64,000 nt of DNA from Xylophilus sp042867185 (GTDB lineage Bacteria; Pseudomonadota; Gammaproteobacteria; Burkholderiales; Burkholderiaceae_C), in the NCBI GenBank assembly GCA_042867185.1, contig JBHZQV010000008.1, positions 62,001-126,000 on the forward strand. The letters run 5' to 3'. Below are positions 61,691-64,000 of the stretch, in pieces. Numbering within the stretch: the first letter of the stretch is position 1; the number at the start of each line of letters is the position of its first letter. The translations under genes were made by a program, and so were the position numbers. The notes below the pieces were generated by a model. The model did no database searches, was not told where the DNA came from, and saw only the letters and a program-made list of their open reading frames with translations.

Positions 61691-63550
61691 ATGACCTTTG
61701 ACGATCTGAATCTGGCCCCTGCCATTCTGCAAGCCGTTCACGAACAGGGCTACGAAACGCCCACTCCCATCCAGGCGCAAGCCATCCCCGCGGTGCTCGA
61801 AGGGCACGACCTGCTCGCCGGCGCCCAGACCGGCACCGGCAAGACGGCCGCCTTCGTCCTGCCCCTGCTGCACCGCATGCAGGCCACCGAGGCGCCGAAG
61901 AGCAAGTTCGGCAACAAGGGCGTGCGCGCCCTGGTGCTGACCCCCACCCGCGAACTCGCCGCCCAGGTCGAGGAATCGGTCCGCGAATACGGCAAGTACC
62001 TGAAGCTCTCGTCCACCGTCATCTTCGGCGGCGTGGGCATGAACCCGCAGATCGACCGCATCAAGCGCGGCGTCGACGTGCTGGTGGCCACCCCCGGCCG
62101 GCTGCTCGACCTGCAGCAGCAGGGCAACCTGGACCTGTCCACCGTGCAGTTCCTGGTGCTCGACGAAGCTGACCGCATGCTCGACATGGGCTTCATCCAC
62201 GACGTGAAGAAGATCCTGGCCCTGGTGCCGAAGGACAAGCAGAGCCTGCTCTTCTCAGCCACCTTCAGCGACGAGATCCGCGAGCTGGCCGGCAACCTCC
62301 TGAAGAACCCGCAGAGCATCCAGGTCACGCCGTCGAACACCACGGTGCAGCGCATCACCCAGGTGATCCACCCGGTGGGCCGCGGCAAGAAGAAGGCGCT
62401 GCTGGCGCACATCATCAACGAGCACAACTGGAGCCAGGTGCTGGTGTTCACCCGCACCAAGTTCGGCGCCAACAACGTGGCCGAGCACCTGACCAAGAGC
62501 GGCATCCAGGCGATGGCGCTGCACGGCAACAAGAGCCAGTCGGCCCGCACCCAGGCCCTGTCGGGCTTCAAGAGCGGCGAGATCCGCGCGCTGGTGGCCA
62601 CCGACATCGCGGCCCGCGGCATCGACATCGACGAGCTGCCGCACGTCGTCAACTACGAAATCCCGAACGTGTCGGAAGACTACGTCCACCGCATCGGCCG
62701 CACCGGCCGGGCCGGCAACAGCGGCGAGGCGGTGAGCCTGGTCTGCATGGACGAAGAAGGCTTCATGTACGACATCGAGCGTTTCACCAAGCAGAAGATC
62801 CCGGTGCAGGTGATCGACGGCTTCGGCCCCGAAGCCGGCGAGAAGGCCGAGCCGATCGCCATGGGCCGCCAGACGATCTGGGGCGGTGCCGGCAAGCCGC
62901 CGAGCCGCGACGTGATGGCCGCGGCCGCCAAGGCCGCACGGACCGAGATGCTGCAGCGCATCCGCGAGAACAAGGCCGGCCAGGGCGAGCGTGGCGGCAG
63001 CGGTGGTAATGGCGGTGGCGGTGGCGGTGGCGGTGGCGGTGGCGGTGGCGGCGGCGGTCAGCGCAATGCCGGCGGCGGCGGCCAGGGCCGTGGCCGCAGC
63101 GGCGGTGGTGGTGGCGGTGGTGGCCAAGGCGGCCAGGGCGGCCAGGGCGGCGGCTACGGCCAGCAGGCACCGCAGCAGCGCGCACCGCGCGGTCCCCGTC
63201 CGGCCTTCGCAGGCGGCGGTGGCGGTGGTGGCCAGGGCGGCGGCCAGTACGGCGGCGGCAACGGTGGCAACGGCGGTGGTGGCAACCACGTGCCTTTCGA
63301 GGAACGCCAGCCGCGCCACCACGGCAATGCGCCGAGCCCGTCGCATGCCGACGTGGTGGCGCACCGCCGTGCCGAGTCGGTCGGCGGCCCTGCCGGCCAG
63401 CCCGATCCGCTGCGCACCAGCGTCGACAGCATGCTGGGCCGCGGTCGCCGTAACGGCGGCGGCGGTGGCGGTGGAAACCGCTCCGGTGGTGGCGGCTACG
63501 GCCGTGGCGGTGGTGGCGGCGGCGGTGGAAACCGCTCCTACGGTCGCTGA
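61691..63550 (+). CDS. rhlE: DEAD-box RNA helicase RhlE with long glycine-rich tail
   Basis: A 619-residue ATP-dependent RNA helicase. Motifs: Q-motif GYETPTPIQAQAIP, I AQTGTGKT, Ia PTRELA, II VLDEADRMLD, III SATF, V DIAARGID, VI HRIGRTGRAG. The core ends near residue 400. The last 190 residues are disordered, dominated by Gly-Gly runs with Arg, Gln and Asn, an RGG-like RNA-binding tail with phase-separation character. The tail coding DNA contains a GGCGGT hexanucleotide array. Start at 61691 matches the family N-terminus (MTFDDLNLAP). Confidence 0.95.
   Translation: MTFDDLNLAPAILQAVHEQGYETPTPIQAQAIPAVLEGHDLLAGAQTGTGKTAAFVLPLLHRMQATEAPKSKFGNKGVRALVLTPTRELAAQVEESVREYGKYLKLSSTVIFGGVGMNPQIDRIKRGVDVLVATPGRLLDLQQQGNLDLSTVQFLVLDEADRMLDMGFIHDVKKILALVPKDKQSLLFSATFSDEIRELAGNLLKNPQSIQVTPSNTTVQRITQVIHPVGRGKKKALLAHIINEHNWSQVLVFTRTKFGANNVAEHLTKSGIQAMALHGNKSQSARTQALSGFKSGEIRALVATDIAARGIDIDELPHVVNYEIPNVSEDYVHRIGRTGRAGNSGEAVSLVCMDEEGFMYDIERFTKQKIPVQVIDGFGPEAGEKAEPIAMGRQTIWGGAGKPPSRDVMAAAAKAARTEMLQRIRENKAGQGERGGSGGNGGGGGGGGGGGGGGGGQRNAGGGGQGRGRSGGGGGGGGQGGQGGQGGGYGQQAPQQRAPRGPRPAFAGGGGGGGQGGGQYGGGNGGNGGGGNHVPFEERQPRHHGNAPSPSHADVVAHRRAESVGGPAGQPDPLRTSVDSMLGRGRRNGGGGGGGNRSGGGGYGRGGGGGGGGNRSYGR
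63011..63058 (+). repeat. GGCGGT hexanucleotide array in rhlE
   Basis: Eight tandem hexamers (one variant GGCGGC) encode an uninterrupted poly-Gly run. Slippage would change length by two glycines without breaking the frame. Confidence 0.85.
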
Positions 63551-63610
63551 GCGACGGCGGGCCCCCGGGCCCGCATGACCCGGTCGCCCTGCTTGGTGCG
63601 ACGGGACGAA

Positions 63611-63636
63611 AAAAGAGGCGCCGCGGCGCCTCTTTT
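63611..63636 (+). terminator. Terminator after rhlE
   Basis: AAAAGAGGCGCC-GC-GGCGCCTCTTTT is a perfect inverted repeat 60 bases past the rhlE stop. Its A/T-rich ends make it usable in both directions, so it may also terminate alaS transcription. Confidence 0.88.
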
Positions 63637-63726
63637 GCTTGGTGCTCGCACAGATACGGGCGGATGGGCGACCCAGCGCGGCGGGATGCGAACGTCCTGC
63701 GGGTTCTACTGCTCTATTGGAAAAAG

Positions 63727-63786
63727 CAAGCCCCATATGCAAGAAGCCGGCGTCCAGAGCCGGCTTCTTGCTATCGAAATCGAAGC
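63727..63786 (-). repeat. GCTAT-type dispersed element, copy 6 (degenerate)
   Basis: GCTAT-CGAAATC-GAAGC (63770-63786) keeps one intact arm. The neighbouring hairpin AAGAAGCCGGC...GCCGGCTTCTT is strong. It lies in the convergent rhlE-alaS gap and could serve as the alaS transcript end, but here the palindrome side faces the alaS stop, unlike the other copies. Confidence 0.6.
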
Positions 63787-63814
63787 ATCCCGTACGGATG
63801 CCTCGTCCACCCCA

Positions 63815-64000
63815 TCAGACCCGCTCGGCCACCCAGCCGCGCACCGACTGCAGCGCGGCGGCCAGCGCCGTCGGATCGGTACCGCCGGCCATCGCGATGT
63901 CGGCCTTGCCGCCGCCCTTGCCGCCGACCTGCTGCGCGACGAAGTTGACCAGCTCGCCGGCCTTCACCTTGCCGACGCTGTCGGCCGTCACGCCCGCCGC
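63815..64000 (-). CDS. alaS: Alanyl-tRNA synthetase, C-terminal end (partial)
   Basis: The last 61 codons of a minus-strand gene that continues beyond the window. They read VGKVKAGELVNFVAQQVGGKGGGKADIAMAGG and end RGWVAERV before TGA. This is the C-Ala domain end of AlaRS, with the glycine-rich GGKGGGK(A/P)D motif involved in tRNA binding. The synthetase charges tRNA-Ala; the catalytic and editing domains lie outside. Confidence 0.93.
   Translation of the reverse strand, partial: AAGVTADSVGKVKAGELVNFVAQQVGGKGGGKADIAMAGGTDPTALAAALQSVRGWVAERV

Noticed and set aside
63000..63540. Possible CRISPR-like or satellite repeat in the 63 kb region
   Set aside because: It is coding: Gly-rich tail of RhlE with short GGY codons, no spacer structure.

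Overview
The window is a 64 kb piece of a very G+C-rich chromosome (about 70% by eye) packed with short-spaced operons. The gene content (Bug-type periplasmic receptor, DctPQM TRAP system, MetNIQ without a lipobox, DUF1631, DUF3014, DUF1439 and DUF3309 proteins, ScoAB next to a PAS-LuxR regulator, dmeR-dmeF) and two dispersed repeat families point to a betaproteobacterium of the order Burkholderiales, most likely Comamonadaceae. Two genes with hrp-type promoter boxes and eukaryotic lipidation motifs suggest a plant-associated member with a type III secretion system (Acidovorax/Xylophilus-like). The genus is inference. No rRNA, tRNA, insertion sequence, prophage or CRISPR array was found.

Layout. 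1-4 kb: end of an aminotransferase, a small basic protein and the metNIQ methionine importer. 4-11 kb: metal handling (cadR/cadA and dmeR/dmeF, each pair divergent around a recognisable operator) around a Zn-hydrolase, a Bug receptor and its LysR neighbour. 11-18.7 kb: CoA transferases (CaiB type and ScoAB with a LuxR regulator), a 24-residue membrane peptide, DUF3014, TetR with a diiron-type hydrolase, a thioesterase. 18.8-28.1 kb: ETF-ubiquinone oxidoreductase, a broken GST gene, a TRAP transporter, GcvH, a hybrid histidine kinase, a pseudouridine synthase and an SDR. 28.1-29.2 kb: candidate effector 1. 29.3-35.5 kb: UspA, a 2OG-Fe oxygenase, NDH-2, LysR, and an OPRTase-like/carbamoylase pair. 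35.6-39.4 kb: a GntR-controlled polar amino-acid ABC importer. 39.4-45.3 kb: DUF1439, a K+ channel, an MCP, an acyl-CoA ligase and DUF3309. 45.4-52.9 kb: an EF-hand membrane protein, a class II aldolase, a fluoroacetate-dehalogenase-like hydrolase and the Entner-Doudoroff pair eda-edd. 53-56.8 kb: a copper operon (two His-rich proteins, TolC-like lipoprotein, multicopper oxidase). 57-57.8 kb: candidate effector 2. 58-64 kb: DUF1631, ettA, rhlE and the end of alaS.

Most interesting signal. Two genes 28 kb apart (28150-29142 and 56998-57792, both minus) encode related proteins that begin MGLCAS and MGCVTS (N-myristoylation plus palmitoylation signature), have Ser/Pro-rich N-termini, lower G+C than their surroundings, and sit behind plant-inducible-promoter boxes (one exact TTCGC-N15-TTCGC, one with a single mismatch) with a -10-like hexamer 30-31 bp further on. 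Their shared C-terminal domain carries a conserved E-L-[ST]-N helix motif where a zincin would have HExxH. I do not recognise the family. They look like a duplicated, possibly undescribed, lipid-anchored type III effector family.

A second theme is a dispersed palindrome, GCTAT-N7-ATAGC plus a GC-rich hairpin tail. Full copies repeatedly sit at 3' ends of genes with the tail at or just past the stop codon. One isolated palindrome lies inside ndh coding sequence. An unrelated repeat has been translated into the N-terminus of an ABC ATPase.
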